A DNA stretch of 64,000 nt, taken from the NCBI RefSeq assembly GCF_000002425.4, contig NC_037273.1:13797207-13861206 (forward strand), written 5' to 3'. The DNA comes from Physcomitrium patens (lineage: Eukaryota > Streptophyta > Bryopsida > Funariales > Funariaceae). The notes beneath the pieces are model-generated. The model searched no databases. It had not been told where the DNA came from and saw only the letters and a list, made by a program, of their open reading frames with translations. This document shows, in pieces, positions 39,801 through 51,731 of this stretch. A program made the position numbers and the translations under genes. Within the stretch, counting starts at the first letter, position 1; the number at the start of each line of letters is the position of its first letter.

Positions 39801-40402
39801 TATCAGAGCTAGTTCCTTCTTGTTAGAGTGTAGATTGTCCCTCTGCTTGAAGGTGCCTGCATTTTAGAGGTTGTGGATTACCCTCCTCTAAATTGATATT
39901 TCTTCTATTATAATATTGGAGTCTTATCTTTCTTAGAGAGAGTGGATTACCTCTCTTTTTAAAGGTTTTAAGGTATTTTAGAGGTTGCGGAGTACCCTCC
40001 TCTAAACCAATAATGCCTTCTTGTAGAGTCATTCCTTTCCTTCTCTTAGAATAGTTGGAGGTCAAGATATTAGTATGACTGAAAGTTTGAAGTACAAGTT
40101 GGAGACCATTATGAATGCTCTTGCTACGTGATCATAGAGAACTGTAGAGATTGAAGGAATCATTGCAAGACTTCATAATGATGGAGCATCCGGGATGGTA
40201 CAATCGAGGATTCACCAACCTCAAACTTCAGCACCAAGAGAAGTAACTTTGCCTCTAGTTCAACAAGGACTGTTGGTCTTACAACAAAAAGAACCTCGAA
40301 TTATCCTTCCATTAAATTTTGATGGTACGTGTTCCAAGTTTCAAGGTTTTGACAATCAAATTAGATTGATAATAGCTTTAAATCTCAAATGCTATCTGAT
40401 GG

Positions 40403-42030
40403 TGTCGTGATGTAACACGATTAATAGATAAAAGAGTGTAGAGATTATTATAATTTAAGAGATCTTAGTTCAAAATATTAGAACAAGTTATCTTAGAAAT
40501 ATAGTTAATAGTCAAAGGGATAGAAAAATTAAAAGGTACCAATGCTTCCTTTTAGAAAGGTAACTTCTACTTACTTTGTAGCACCATAAGTAAAACAAAT
40601 CAAAGTAGATTGAAAAAATAAATAATATAGGCATCTTTAGAAGGAAGTTAAGAATAAATGCTAGAAAAAATTTACTTAGAAAAACTAGATATTGATATCT
40701 GGAGAGGGCCGGTTATGAATTAGGATCAAAAATAGATCCTAGGGCACAAAACCGAGTCTTGACGACGACTGCGAGATTCTTTTGGAGATCGGAGAGTGAG
40801 ATTTGATAGCAGATTAAATAAGCTTTCTATGAACATTTTTTTTGAGTGATTTAGAGTTGATATGACTTTATAAGGGCTTTGCAAAATTAATGTTTATTTT
40901 GGATGATTTGGATTTTATGAAATAAAATATTATTTACGTTTTGGATGATTTTAAGATTTTTGTATTAGATCTATAGTTGCAATTTCATAAGTTTATGGAT
41001 ATAATTGTGTTTAATATGTATCCTAAATTTGAACTTGATCTAATGGTTGAATTGAGGAATATTAAAGTTTAAGTGGGTTTAGGTCTCAGAATGTAGAATT
41101 TTAGGTGTAGTGGGGGTTTTTAAGATTGCTTGCAATCTTCTTCTTGGATTGAAGTGAAACTTACATGAAAGGATATTTGACTTTTTTTTCGATGTACATG
41201 TGAATTTTGAGATCAATCGAATAATTTAAAGGAGAGATATTGGCTCTGGAATATTAGCATCAAGATTGGAGAAGGAGGCTAGCCAATACCCGAATATATT
41301 TTTGAGGTTATCGTCAATTTGATAACTTCGATCCTTTTCGATTTTTTTATGCTTGTTTTTAATTTATTTTTTTAGAAGTATAAAAAATTTGAGTTAAGAT
41401 CAACTGCTTATTCATTAGTTATTGAGGTTTAAATTTGTTATAAGAATTATTAGGATTTGGTTTAGGGTTTGGTTAGGATTTGGTTTGGGATTTAGAATTT
41501 GGATTACGATTGATTTAGGGTTTAGGATTTAGGTAGGATTTGATTTAGAATTGAGGGTTTAGATTAGGATTTGGTTTAGAATTTGGTTAGTATTTGGTTT
41601 AGGATTTAGAGTTTGGTTAGGATTTGGTTTAGGGCTTGATTAGGATTTGGTTGGGGTTTGGTTTAAGGTTTGTTTAGGGTTTGATTTAGGATTTAGGATT
41701 TTATTAGGATTTAATATTCAATTAGTTTTGGCCTAAAGTTTGAATGAAGTTTAATAGGATTTTAACTAGAATAAAATTAAGATTGAATTGAGATGTATTT
41801 GAGTGATATTTGTGATCCTTCTAATATTTCTTTAAGAATTCTTATTGTTTGTTTGAAATTTCTTTGAGATTTTTTTTGAATTTGATTAAGCTTGCTTACC
41901 ATTATTATGGTCTAATTAGAGTATTTTTAGTATTCTATTAGAATTAAGATTTTGTTATTACAATTTTTATTCTTCCTTCCACAGCCAAGTGCTCGAAGCA
42001 TTCTTAAGCAAGACTTCATGTATTACGACA
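40403..42030 (+). repeat. Solo LTR-2 (1.63 kb) inserted in gag of element A
   Basis: Starts TGTCGTGATGTAACACG and ends CATGTATTACGACA, so the termini are inverted repeats. It splits the gag sequence 'ctatctgatgg | acggaggagtc'; the uninterrupted form is in element C at about 49827-49843. The duplicated target is imperfect (ATGG versus ACGG). A degenerate TTTAGG-rich tandem array lies at 41451-41713. Confidence 0.88.
41451..41713 (+). repeat. Degenerate GGTTTAGGATTT-type tandem array
   Basis: About 260 bp of variants of ggtttaggattt and ttagggttt in one strand orientation, inside the long LTR. It resembles interstitial, degenerate plant telomere-type (TTTAGGG) sequence but lacks runs of the exact 7-mer. 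The array is not evident in the other LTR-2 copy at 26814-28139. Confidence 0.8.
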
Positions 42031-44759
42031 ACGGAGGAGTCATGTATTGGATTGATTAGAACCTTGCTCACAAGGCAAGCTCTATCATGGTTTGCTCTTT
42101 TGTTTGAAAAAGGATCGTTAATTTTGAAAAACTTTGAAACATTTTTGGAGGTGTTTGCGAAAGCATTTGGCAAACATTACAAGGCGCGGTGGGCTACAAC
42201 AAAGATTCGGTGACTACAACAAGGAGCACACTCCACATCAGTTTATACATCAGATTTCAGACAATTAGCGTGCGACATCAATTGGGATGAGGAAGCATTG
42301 ATGAGTCAATTTTGTTGCGGCTTGAGAGACGACGTGAAGGATTTGTTATTATCTCTTTTCAATTTGTGAATGCTCAATAAAGCCATTAGCCAAGCTGTGA
42401 AGTCCAATAACCGCTTATTTCAATATTACCAAAACCAATGTTGAAGACAACATACGACTCACCACGCTCTAATTATGTTAGCAAGCAGCCTGAATTTACA
42501 TTTAGAGGTAGAAGACATGTAAATTGACGTGGTACATGTCAAATTTCTAACTCTACAAGAAAAAAAGTAGCGTATGGAAGAAGGACTATGCTTGTATTGT
42601 AGTAAAGAAGGCCACAGAGCTGGAAACTGCCCCAAGAAACAAAATCGACATATTGTCAAGACCAGAGGCACGTTTGTTGAAGAAAACAAAGATGCCCAAC
42701 CACAATAGGGACCGTGCGGCTAGACGATTCAATACCACAACAACAATCAAGTTCTTCTCTTTCCGCTCAACCTACCCATTGCTTTACCATTCTTCTATCT
42801 TTTCGCCTTCAGAAATTAAAAACCTTAGTATTATTAGATTCAGGAGCATTTGCTTGCTTTTTAGATAAAGAATTTTCTAAGCATCATGAGATTCCTCTAG
42901 TATGAAAATCTAAATCCGTTCATATAAAAAACCTTTATTGTCTGGTAGTATCACCTACGAATCAGAACCTATAGAGGTGATGTTTAAAGATCTTAGTAGT
43001 TATATTATTTTCAATATTATTAGAATCCCATCAAATCCTGTTATTCTTAGTCTTTCTTGGTTAAAAATTCATAACCCATCCATAGATTGGAGGTTACAAA
43101 AGATGACATTTTCTATAGAACATTCCGAGAGTAAGCTTGATAGAAGATCTCGAATTAAAAAGCCCTTATCTATTTGAGCAAGATTGTTTGTAACATCATC
43201 CAAGAAAGGTACATCATTTGTGATTTATGTGACTTCAACTAGCAGAGAGAAGATTTTGACAGCAAATATATCAGAGCAATATAAGGATTTTGAAGACGTG
43301 TTTCAAAAGAAGAATGCCAACATGCTACTCGAGCATCGACCATACGATTGTGCCATAGACTTGCAGGAAGGAGCATAACCAGTTTTTGGCCCAATTTACA
43401 ATTTGTCGCAGATGGAGTTAGCGGAGTTGCAGAAGTACACTGACAAGAATTTAGCCAAGAATTTCATTCGTTAATTTGAAGTTATCAACTGGGGCACCAA
43501 TCTTATTTGTGAAGAAGAAAGATGGCTCGTTGTAGATGTGCGTGGATTATTGAGGTCTCAATAAGGTGACAAAGAAGAATCGTTATCCATTACTCTTGAT
43601 ATCAAGTCTTATAGAGCAACTTGAGTGTGTAATGATCTTTACAAAGATTGATTTAAAGAGAGCTTATAACCTCGTGCAAATCAAAGAAGGAAGAAAATGG
43701 ACAGCTTTTTGTACAAGGTACGGCCATTTTGAATATAATGTCATACCTTTCAGTCTTACCAATGCTTCGGGGATCTTTCAACACGTGATGAATGACATCT
43801 TTTGGGAGCATCTTGATGATTTTATTGTTATCTATCTAGATGATATTTTGATATTTTCCAAGAACGTAGAAGAGTATGAGAAACACGTTCGTCTGGTCCT
43901 TGAAAAACTCCACAAGCAAGGACTTTACACCAAATTGGAAAAGTGCTTGTTTAACCAAACTGAGATAGAATTTTTGGAATTCATTGTAACTACGGAAGGC
44001 TTGAATATGGATCCTAAGAAGGTTGAAGCAATCATATCATCGAAAGTTTCAAAGACGATTAAAGATGTATAATGTTTTCTTGACTTTGCTAACTTCTATC
44101 AAATCTTCATCGAGAATTATTCTTAAGTTGCTGCTCCGCTCACTTGGTTGACATGTAAAGACAAGCTCAAATGGGGACCTCTAGAGAAAAAAGCATTTCA
44201 AGATCTTAAGATGACATTTACTATGGCTCCAATCTTGGTACATCTAAACTTTACAAAGACCTTATATTCAGAGACCGATGCTTTAGATTTTGCTATGGAA
44301 GTTGTACTTTTATAAATACGCACAGACAAGAAGCTTCATCCGGTTGCGTTCTACTTTCAAAAGTTTTCTGTTGCCGAGATCAACTATGAGATCCACGATA
44401 AAGAACTTCTTGTGATAGTAGATTCTTTCTAAGAGTGGCGTCACTTTCTTGAAAGAGCTACACATCTGGTGACCATATATACAAATTACAAGAATTTAGA
44501 GTACTTCATTTTGGCTCGGGTTTTGAATCGTGATCAAGCTCGATGGAATATGTTGGTATTCAAGTTTGACTTTGTTATTACTTATCAACTTGGGAAGCAA
44601 TAAGGACTATCCGATGTATTATTGAAGAGATCGTATCTAGCGCCAAAGGCTGGAGAAGTAGTGTTTAATCAAAAGTGTATAAAATTGTTGAAGTCAGAGT
44701 AATTCAAGCTTTGCTCTGCTATAGTGCCACTTGATGGTAACTTCCTCAACCAGTTACGT

Positions 44760-46088
44760 TGTCATATGGCATGAATTGCTATCTAGAAATACATTGGGTA
44801 TCTAGCGGTAGAGAGTGTAGCTTAAACCTTTATATGAATCTTATGTTAGCCTCCCAAAATTCCTTTATTTTTCATAAAACTCAAAATATAGCAAAACCCC
44901 TTCAAAACATATTTTTCCCGCAAAGAGTTTTCTTGTTCTGAAATTTAGAAAATCATAACTCTTAATTTAATTGTTCAATTTGTCTCAAATTTATAAGATA
45001 GGTAGAATTTAACCTTAAATTTTTTTACAAAAAAAAACCAAATGCAAATTCAAGGCCGATCTTTTGGCATCTAAGAAACCCTAGCAAATGCTCTAAATCC
45101 TAATTTACAAGTACTTGAACACTTTTTTCTTAATATCTCAAGAACTCAATACTCAAATGTCATAAAACTTATGCACAAAATTTATTAACATAAAATTTTA
45201 CATTTCCTAAAATTTTGAGCCAAAACCTTGTCAAATTGCTCAAGATATAGCTCAAGAGACAACCACTAGCAAATCGGGTTACTTACTACCCTTAGATTGC
45301 ATGCACTGACTTCAAAATCTAATAACGCCTTTACTTTAACTTGAAATCCACAAAGCAGTATATAAAAAGTATAGCCGCAAAAGTGCTCTCTCTAGTCGCA
45401 ATCGCCGATTCTCAATAGCTATCCGTATCCGTGCATTATGCTAAAAAGAGTGACAGTAGCTTCCAAATCAACACCTTAACTTTGAGTGCTTGTATCTCTT
45501 TCATATAAACTCCAAACCATACAAAATTTGTACCAAAACCATAGCCAAAAACCTAAACCTTTTGACCCTAGCCTTCAAAGCTCAAATGGCCTCGAGAAAC
45601 CAACCCTAATTCCTAATATGGCCTCAGGCAGCCTCCTCAAAGCCCATTGGTCATGATTTTTGACCAATAGGAATGGAGATTTTCATTATTCATCTCCATT
45701 TATTTATATTGGTGCCCTAATTACTCCCTTTGCTACCAAAATCCTTCTTCAATCATTCTTTTTATAAGATTTACATAATTTATGCTCTAAACACCAAATA
45801 AAAGAACCAAAAGAAGTTTTCAAAGGTCATCAATGTCTTACAAAGGTGATTCTAAATATTTAGAAGTTACTATCAACCAAAACCAATCTTAAAAGCCACT
45901 ATCAAAAGGAAATTAAAATTATACAAATTCTATAGTAATCTTTTTAAACAACCTCTTCTCAAGGTAATAATCAAATTATATTCTACAACCAACTAAAATC
46001 TACTACTATGGCTCTCACCATGTTACTTAATGAATTATATATTAAGTACATAATTACATTATTTTCATGTAGTAGTCGAACCACAACA
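44760..46088 (-). repeat. 3' LTR (LTR-3, 1.33 kb) of minus-strand gypsy element B
   Basis: Minus-strand start TGTTGTGGTTCG lies directly after the purine tract AGAGGGGATGG (about 46096-46106), downstream of the element's integrase. The end at 44760 abuts element A's RNase H. Its interior is the reverse complement of the solo LTR at 28705-29952. Confidence 0.72.
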
Positions 46089-48886
46089 CGGCATCCATCC
46101 CCTCTAAACCTAAGCATCTTCCGATATGCACCAAGAAGAATCAAAGTTGTGGTCGGTATCATATTACCTCCTCAGTATTGTCTTCTTCAAAATCCAATTC
46201 TTCTTCCTCATACCTAGATAGATCAAATTCTTCTTCAACATCTTCAAGGACTAGTTCTTGATCTCGTTGTTTGAAAGTTTTTATACGTTTTCCTATAATT
46301 AGAATTTTGAGTCTTATTCCATCTAATTCCTTTAACGCATATGTAGTATTATCTAAAACATATACAACTACATAAGTTCCAAACCAACGCTTAGAAAAAT
46401 TTTTGAGAGCACTATGTTGATTATCTAAGCTATTGTGATATACTAAAATCCAATCACCTTCTTGAATATCTTTTGGCTTCAATCTATGTTGTTTATCAAA
46501 TCTATCTTTATTCTTTAAGCATGACTCCTTCAGCCTTATAATTACTTTTTTTACGTCTTCAGGTCTTCTTTCTAGTTGACGAATTTGAAGTACAAGAAGT
46601 TCTTCTTTAGATATATTAACTTGCCAAGGCAAGATACCTCAAGTAGGTATTTGCTCTTCAATGGGCATAATGAGCTTCTGTCCTTGAATTAGCTCTGTCG
46701 ACATATGTCCTGTCATTGAACTATGAGTAGTACAATCAACCCAAAGAGCAAATGGTAGTAATCTTGGCCATTCTCTTGTTCTTCCTTTGCAGGCTTTAAC
46801 AATGGTCTTTACAATAGGAGGATGACCTCGCTCACTTTTAGCATTGCCTTCTGGATTATAAGATGTAGTAAGTGCTAGCTTAAATCCACATCTCTCAAAG
46901 AACTGTCTAGCCTCACGTGCATCCAATTTTCCATGATCAACAATAATTTTTCTAATACATCCATATCTACAAATCACATCTTCCAATAAAAATTTATAAA
47001 TTGTTTCAGTGAATTTTGTTCGTAGAGCTCTTCCTTCTACTTGGTTAGATAAATCTTCTAGTGCCAGAGCAAAGTACCGCATTTGTCATATTTCCATATG
47101 CATAGTAACTAGATCCACAATCCATTTATAATGTATTACAAGTGGATATGTAGGATGCAATCCATCTTTACGTCAAATCTCCGAATATATCTGACAAGTT
47201 TGGCATGATTCTACAAACTTCACCACATCTCTATATATGTTGTGCTACAAATATTTTTCTTTGAGCTTATTAAAGGTGACATAAATACTTCTATGTCCAG
47301 CCCACAAACTATAATGGAATTCATAGATTAACTTTTCTTGCATCTCTTTCTTACAAACTACTCTTTGTAGTATTCCACTCTCTCGTTTGCATCGCTTCTA
47401 TAGTTAACCACCTTGTAAGAGGTAGTTATAAGCCCTCCATCTAATCTGTTTGAAATGAATATTACTCCATCTTGATTGTCTTGATAATGTGCTTAATAGC
47501 ACCCAATATCAATCCATTCTTCTTCATATAATTCTTCTATAAATGGTCTTGAATATTCATCCTCTCTTTGTTGTGTCCTAGAATAAAAGGTAGTACCTAT
47601 ATCTTCAGTATCTTCAATCAAATCTTCTTCTTGTTCATATCTAGCTCGGGATAGCATATCTACTACAAGATTATCCTTGCCTACTATATGCCTAAATTTA
47701 GGATTCAAAGATTTAATATATACAATCCATCTTAGCATAGCAATATCAAGTATGTTACAATTGGTAATCATTCCCAATAGCGGTAAACAATATGTTTCCA
47801 CTATCACTAGTGTCCCAATTAAATAATCTCTTTTATTTTTCATAGCTCTAACTATTCTCCATAGCTCCCGTTTCACCTGTGGATAGTTTCTTTGACATTC
47901 ACTTAATACTTTAGCTCCAAAACTAATAGCAAATCTGTGACTTTCTTCATCATTTTGTCCTAAAGTCCATCCAATAGCTATTGGACTAGTATCAACTGTA
48001 AGTATCACTGATTTGCCATCCTCATAACTTATCCTTTGTAATACAAGTAGAGAAGATAATAATTGCTTTAGCTTTTGAATTATTTTTGTGTTCTTCTTCT
48101 TTCATTTAAATCTCTTCTCTTTTCATAGCAAACTATAAAGAAGATCAGCTACATGTGCATAATGAGGAATCCATATACAATAAAATATGCAAGCTCTTAA
48201 AATCCTTCATACCTCTGTTTGTGAGCTACAAATATCCTTCATTCATTGTATAGCATTCACTTTATTAGGATCAGATTTGTGACCAAACCATCCACACAAA
48301 TGCCCTACAATAACAACTTTTTGAACTCCAAAGGTCGATTTAGCTCTTGATAGTGTCAAGTGAACTTCTTCAAGTCGAGATAAAATTTTATCTTAGTCTG
48401 AAATATGATTAGATACAAATTTACGACACCCCTTCTGATCCATTATTTCATTTTTTTCTTCTTCCATACATCCTTTGATTGGAATATCATCTAAGAAGGA
48501 CATAGTCTTTTCTGGAATGAAATCATGAAGAACCTTATTCATCCCATTCATCATATGAACTACTGAGTTTGTTACTCCTTGTCGCAATGTACACATCTTA
48601 ACCAACTCTAAAGGTTTCCTCATAGTAGTAATATCTTTGCTTCCTTCAACTAGTTGAAATTGATCATATCCAGAATAAAGATCTTCAATAGCGTAAATAG
48701 CTCTACCAGCAAATGCCTCAGCAAATTCTCCAACAATTGGTCCAACTCCAGTATTTCTAATAGTTACTTGATTTACGGGTTGCATATCTTGAATGAATCG
48801 TAGTATTCTATTTTTCTTTGGTATTCTAAACCAAGAATTAGAATATGGTACAAATGATGGCTCTAAGAACTTCATTTGTATCTTCA
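46089..48886 (-). mobile_element. Ty3/gypsy element B: reverse transcriptase to integrase, inactive
   Basis: Minus-strand fragments in order. Reverse transcriptase is at 48393-48887: SFVPYSNSWFRIPKKN, RFIQDMQPVNQVTIRN, IEDLYSGYDQFQL, MSFLDDIPIKG. RNase H is at 47493-48008: ILTVDTSPIAIGW, FGAKVLSECQRNYPQVKREL. Integrase core is at 46639-47082: YGCIRKIIVDHGKLD, TTSYNPEGNAKSERGH. The integrase C-terminus is at 46159-46632, with an acidic tail. The active site FLDD is intact, but frames are broken between domains and the integrase zinc finger is decayed. The reverse transcriptase differs strongly from element A (VTIRN, FLDDIPIKG), so this is another Ty3/gypsy lineage. Its 5' part is separated by element C. 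Confidence 0.87.
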
Positions 48887-49235
48887 AAAGCTACTTGAGA
48901 AGTTTTCAAGCTCATGGAAGTTGCTTGAAAAGCTTTCTAACTTGTGGAAGTTACTTGAGAAGCTTCCTAATTCATAGAAGCTGCTTAAGAAGCTTCTTAG
49001 TTTGTGGAAGCTTCTTGAGAAGCTCCTTGGTTTGTAATATATATAAGAGTCGAGACTGAGGGAATCCTCAGGCTTAACAACACACCTCTTGGAGCTCTAG
49101 CTCACTTCTCTAGTGTTGTTCTTGTACTCATCTGATTAATCTAGATTCTTACCGATTCTTCTTAAGCTTCTTGTTTAGATTTCCACTCAGCATTCTAAAT
49201 TTATAATAGTTTATCGAGACTACACTCATCTTTTA
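48887..49235 (+). repeat. 5'-truncated LTR of gypsy element C
   Basis: Matches the LTR at 39415-39800 from its first 30-bp unit onward, with the four ~30-bp tandem units at about 48893-49015. The first ~75 bp, including the GAA/TTC run, are missing. A TATATCAAAGC primer-binding-site-like sequence follows at about 49234. The left junction falls inside element B's reverse transcriptase. Confidence 0.8.
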
Positions 49236-51731
49236 TATCAAAGCTAGTTCTTTCTTGTTAGAGTGTAGATTATACCTCTACTTGAAGGTACTGGTATTTT
49301 AGAGGTTGTGGATTATCCTCCTCTAAATTGATATTTTTTTTATTATAATATTGGAGTCTTATCTTTCTTGGAGAGAGTGGATTATCCCTCTTCTTGAAGG
49401 TTTTAAGGCGTTTTAGAGGTTGCGGAGTACCCTCCTCTAAACCAATAATGCCTTTTTGTAGAGTCATTTCTTTCCTTCTCTTAGAATGGTCGGAGGTCAA
49501 CATATTAGTATGGCTGAAAGTTTGGAGTGCAAGTTGGACGCCATTAGGAATGCTCTTGCTACGTTATCACAGAGAACTATAGAGATTGAAGGAATCATAA
49601 CAAGACTTCATAATGATGGAGCATCCGGGATGGCACAATCGAGGATTCACCAGCCTCAAGCTTTAGCACCAAGAAAAGCAGCTTTGCCTCTAGTTCAACA
49701 AGGACCGTTGGTTTTACAACGAAAAGAATCCCGAATCACCCTTCTAGTGAAGTTTGATGTTACGCGTTCTAAGTTTTGAGGTTTTATCAATCAAATTAGA
49801 TTAATAACAACATTATCTTCTAAATGCTATCTGACGGAGGAGTCACGTGTTGGAGTGGTTGGAACCTTGCTCACGAGGCAAGCTCTATCATGGTTTGCTC
49901 TTTTGTTTGAAAAAAGATCGTCAATTTTGAATAACTTTGAAACTTTTTTGGAGGTGTTTGTGAAAGTATTTGGCAAACATTACAAGGCGCAATGGGATAT
50001 AACAAAGATTCAGTCACTATGACAAGGAGCAAGCTCCGCGTCAATCTATCCATCAAATTTCAAATAATTAGTGTGCGACATGAATTGGGATGAGAAAGCA
50101 TTGATGAGTCAATTTTATTGGGGCTTGAGGGACGACGTGAAGAATTTGTTATTATCTCTTCCCAATCTGCGAATGCTCAACAAAGCTATTAGTCAAGTTA
50201 TGAAGTATAATAATCACCTGCTCGAACATCACCAAGACCAACGCTCAAGACAACATACAGCTCACCATGCTCCAACTATGTCAGCAAGCAGCCTGAATTC
50301 ACATTTAGAGGTGGAAGACATATAAATTGACATGGTACGTGTCAAATTTCTAACTCTACAAAGAAAAAAGCAGCGTATGGAAGAAGGACTATGCTTGTAT
50401 TGTGGTAAAGAAGGCTATAGAGCTAGAAACTGTCTCAAGAAGCAAAATTGATGCATTGTCAAGATCAAGGCCACGTTTGCTCAAAAAAACAAAGATGCCC
50501 AACCATAATGGGGACCGCGCGGCTAGACGATTCAATACCACAACAACAATCAAGTTCTTCTCTTTTCGCTTAGACTATCCATTGTTTTACCATTCCTCTA
50601 TCTTTTGGCCCTGAGAAATTAAAAACCTTAGCGTTATTAGATTCAAGAGCAGCTGCTTGCTTTTTAGACAAAGAATTTACTTAGCGTCACAAGATTCTTC
50701 TAGTACAAAAACCTAAATCCGTTCATGTAGAAGACCTTTATTATCTGGTAGTGTCACCTATGAATCAGAACTTATAGAGGTAACATTTAAAGACCTTAGT
50801 AGTTATATTATTTTAAATATTATTAGAATCCCATCAAATCTTGTTATTCTTGGTCTTTCTTAGTTAAAAATACATAATCCATCTATAGATTGGAGGTTAC
50901 GAAAGATGACATTTTCTATAGAACATTCCGAGAGTAAGCCTGATAGAAGATCTCGAATCAAAAAACCCTTATCTATTTGAGCAAGATTGTTTGTAACATC
51001 GTCCAAGGAAGGCACATCATTTGTGATTTATGTGACTTCAACTAGCGGAGAGAAGATTTTGACAGCAAATATATCGGAGCAATATAAGAATTTTGAAGAC
51101 GTGTTTCACAAGAAGAATGCCGACATGCTACTCGAGCATCGACCATACGATTGTGCCATAGACTTACAGGAAGGAGCATAACTAGTTTTTGGCCCAATCT
51201 ATAATTTTTCGAAGACGAAGTTAGCAAAATTGTGGAAGTACATTGACAAGAATTTAGCCAAGAACTTCATTCGTCATTCGAAGTTGCCAACTGGGGCACC
51301 AATCTTATTTGTGAAGAAGAAAGATGGTTCATTGCAGATGTGCATGGATTATTGAGGTTTCAACAAGGTAAGAAAGTAGAATCGTTATCCAATATCCTTG
51401 ATATTAGGTCTTCTAGAGTAACTTGGACGTGCAAGGAGCTTTACAAAGATTGATCTAAGGGGAGCTTATAACCTTGTGCGAATCAAGGAAGGAGACGAAT
51501 GGAAGATAGCTTTTCGTACAAGGTATGGCTATTTTGAATATAATGTCATGCCTTTTAGTCTTACCAATGCTCCCGCAATCTTTCAATACATCATGAATGA
51601 CATCTTTTGAGAGCATCTTGATGATTTTGTTGTCATCTATTTAGATGATATTTTGATATTTTCCAAAAACATAGAAGAGCATGAGAAACTTGTTTGTCAG
51701 GTCCTTGAAAAACTTTGCAAGCAAGGACTTC
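49236..51731 (+). mobile_element. Ty3/gypsy element C, gag to mid reverse transcriptase, truncated
   Basis: Sister copy of element A. The leader has two TTTAGAGG/CCTCTAAA hairpins. Gag starts at ATG 49510, continues without the solo-LTR insertion, and has a zinc-knuckle region near 50390-50440 (CLYCGKEGYRARNC, with the His changed to Tyr). A protease remnant is near 50640. Reverse transcriptase is at about 51130-51731 ([38 protein letters not shown]). It stops abruptly after EKLCKQGLL, inside reverse transcriptase, where minus-strand element-B-type sequence resumes. Several stops and frameshifts make it inactive. Confidence 0.87.

Larger units (their letters stand above)
39801..44759 (+). mobile_element. 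Ty3/gypsy element A, gag-pol to RNase H, 3'-truncated and inactive
   Basis: Gag starts at ATG 40075 and resumes after a solo-LTR insertion. The zinc knuckle CLYCSKEGHRAGNC (42592-42635) has the CX2CX4HX4C layout. Protease carries LLDSGA (about 42825-42850). Reverse transcriptase (about 43320-44040) keeps FTKIDLKRAYNLVQIKEG and [11 protein letters not shown] in one open stretch, 43566-44072. RNase H (about 44220-44640) carries SETDALDFAM and VITYQLGKQ. In-frame stops occur in gag, between protease and reverse transcriptase, and in RNase H. Integrase and the 3' LTR are missing because the sequence is cut at 44760 by a minus-strand LTR. It is closely related to element C at 48887-51731. Confidence 0.9.

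Noticed and set aside
48793..49059. 88-codon frame with a repeating SCLRSFL-like motif
   Set aside because: It results from 30-bp tandem units in a gypsy LTR plus antisense reverse-transcriptase sequence.
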